A stretch of DNA of 14,841 nucleotides, from positions 1-14,841 of the forward strand of contig NZ_CAKQVD010000047.1 of the NCBI RefSeq assembly GCF_934277605.1, in the 5' to 3' direction. The notes below the pieces were generated by a model that did no database searches, had not been told where the DNA came from, and saw only the letters and a list, made by a program, of their open reading frames with translations. Of this stretch, positions 13,870 through 14,841 are shown one piece after another (positions within the stretch are counted from its first letter, which is position 1; the number at the start of each line of letters is the position of its first letter). Made by a program: the position numbers and the translations under genes. This stretch comes from an uncultured Anaerotignum sp. GTDB lineage: Bacteria; Bacillota; Clostridia; Lachnospirales; Anaerotignaceae.

Positions 13870-14841
13870 TCAGTCTACTTTTACGGTCCAGCCGAATTTA
13901 TCCTCCTTCAGCCCCCACTGCACGCCTGTCAGCTCATCATAGACCTTCTGTGTCATTTCGCCGATTTGGTTATGGTTGACAACAGCCTTCTCCTCTCCGC
14001 GCACAAAGCCGCCGATGGGTGTGACAACTGCGGCTGTCCCGCACATGAAAGCCTCCTGCACACTGCCGTTTTTACAGCCCTCCATCAGCTCATCCACTGT
14101 GATTTTACGCTCAACGGTTTCCATGCCCCAGCTTTTTGCCAGCTCCAGAATGGATTTTCGGGTTACGCCGGGCAGGATGGAGCCGTTCAGCTCAGGTGTA
14201 ACCAGCTTGCCGTCCCAAACGAACATCAGGTTCATGCCGCCGCCCTCTTCGACATATTTTCTTTCTACGCCATCCACCCATACAACCTGCGAATAGCCCT
14301 TCTTTGCTGCCTTTTCGCCGGCTCTGGTGGCTGCCGCATAGTTGCCGCCGCATTTTGCATAGCCTGTGCCGCCACGCACCGCACGCACATCATCCATTTC
14401 AATCAGCATATCCACAGGTGCCAAACCGCTCTTATAGTAGCTGCCAACCACACAGGCAATCACCATGAAGGTTGCATGGGAAATGCCATGCAGTGCCAAG
14501 TCCGCATCTGTGCCGAACAGGAAGGGACGCAGATACAGGGAGGTGCCGTATTGATCGGGCACCCAATCCTTTTCCACCGAAACAAATTCTCTCAGATATT
14601 CCACCGCATCATTCACATCAAACTGCGGCAGGCACAGTCTTTCTGCGGAATTGTTCATACGCTTGAAATTTTCCACAGGACGGAAAAGCTGCACCTCTCC
14701 GCCCGGTGTGCGGTATGCCTTCAGCCCTTCAAAAACCTCTGCGCCGTAATGGAAAACCAGTGCGCCGGGGTTCAGAGAGATCTCCCCAAAGGGAACGATA
14801 CGAGGGTTCTGCCAGCCGTTTTCGCTGTCATAATCCATCAT
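13870..14841 (-). CDS. ilvE: Branched-chain amino acid aminotransferase, 5' end outside the window
   Basis: 323 residues are visible; the family has about 355, so roughly 30 N-terminal residues are missing beyond base 14841. The methionine pair at the window edge is internal, since related proteins carry a conserved segment before MDYD. The enzyme is PLP-dependent (fold type IV) and exchanges the amino group between Leu, Ile or Val and 2-oxoglutarate. Visible motifs are HYGAEVFEGLKAYR (31-44), YLRPFLFGTD (103-112), the PLP lysine K163 in GTGYAKCGGNYAAA (158-171), YVEEGGGMNLMFV (196-208) and the GVTRKSILELA segment. These match the eukaryotic-like BCAT2/IlvE subgroup rather than E. coli IlvE or D-amino acid aminotransferase. 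It ends in a strong terminator, so it is the last or only gene of its transcript. Its promoter and any T-box would lie outside the window. Confidence 0.95.
   Translation of the reverse strand: MMDYDSENGWQNPRIVPFGEISLNPGALVFHYGAEVFEGLKAYRTPGGEVQLFRPVENFKRMNNSAERLCLPQFDVNDAVEYLREFVSVEKDWVPDQYGTSLYLRPFLFGTDADLALHGISHATFMVIACVVGSYYKSGLAPVDMLIEMDDVRAVRGGTGYAKCGGNYAAATRAGEKAAKKGYSQVVWVDGVERKYVEEGGGMNLMFVWDGKLVTPELNGSILPGVTRKSILELAKSWGMETVERKITVDELMEGCKNGSVQEAFMCGTAAVVTPIGGFVRGEEKAVVNHNQIGEMTQKVYDELTGVQWGLKEDKFGWTVKVD

Noticed and set aside
13850..13880. Direct repeat AGTCTACTT (two copies, 22 bp apart) around the ilvE stop codon
   Set aside because: Only 9 bp are identical, one copy lies in the last codons, and there is no associated element or attachment-site structure. 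Chance or a small local duplication explains it.
1..14841. A novel multi-gene system, prophage, transposon or CRISPR array
   Set aside because: All genes belong to recognised core families apart from one SEC-C protein. There are no transposase or integrase frames, no regularly spaced repeats beyond one two-copy tandem, and no block of clearly foreign composition.

Overview
The window looks like ordinary chromosomal core genome of an endospore-forming, low-to-moderate GC member of the Firmicutes, most likely class Clostridia (Lachnospiraceae or a relative). The reasons are a full-length SpoIIE, a DnaD-type primosome protein beside a DnaC/DnaI-type loader, a spoIIE-tilS-hpt order resembling that of Bacillus, a tsaC-rpiB-upp-wecA operon, and Shine-Dalgarno sites of the AGGAGG type. 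Every gene I can support lies on the minus strand, so transcription runs from high to low coordinates.

In transcription order: (1) 14841-13870 is the 3' part of a branched-chain aminotransferase gene (ilvE), closed by a strong terminator. (2) 13733-12449 is a monocistronic MFS transporter with its own extended -10 promoter and a terminator-like hairpin at the very 5' end of its leader; a terminator follows the gene. (3) 12448-12150 is a gene-free stretch holding that terminator, an unexplained segment, a 23-bp tandem repeat and the putative murG promoter. (4) murG stands outside any division and cell-wall cluster and is followed by a separately promoted cyclophilin-type lipoprotein PPIase. 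(5) A clear sigma-A promoter at about 10067-10039 starts a compact five-gene operon: SEC-C motif protein, tsaC (Sua5 type), rpiB, upp, wecA/tagO-like. It ends in a strong terminator at 6221-6188. (6) A dnaD-dnaC operon ends in a hairpin terminator at about 4069. (7) spoIIE has a promoter with TTGACA, a 21-bp spacer and TAAAAT, plus a perfect upstream Spo0A box. (8) tilS and hpt (cut by the window edge) follow.

Functionally, the five-gene operon mixes tRNA t6A modification, pentose phosphate isomerisation, uracil salvage and undecaprenyl-linked glycan initiation. dnaD-dnaC serves helicase loading at replication initiation. spoIIE links asymmetric division to sigma-F activation. tilS and hpt are tRNA-Ile lysidine synthesis and purine salvage.

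I found no mobile element, CRISPR array, tRNA, rRNA or candidate defence system, and no evidence of a new multi-gene system. The points worth a second look are regulatory: the Spo0A-type spoIIE promoter, the hairpin leader of the MFS gene, and the repeat-bearing region upstream of murG. Several starts were moved from the longest reading frame on Shine-Dalgarno evidence.
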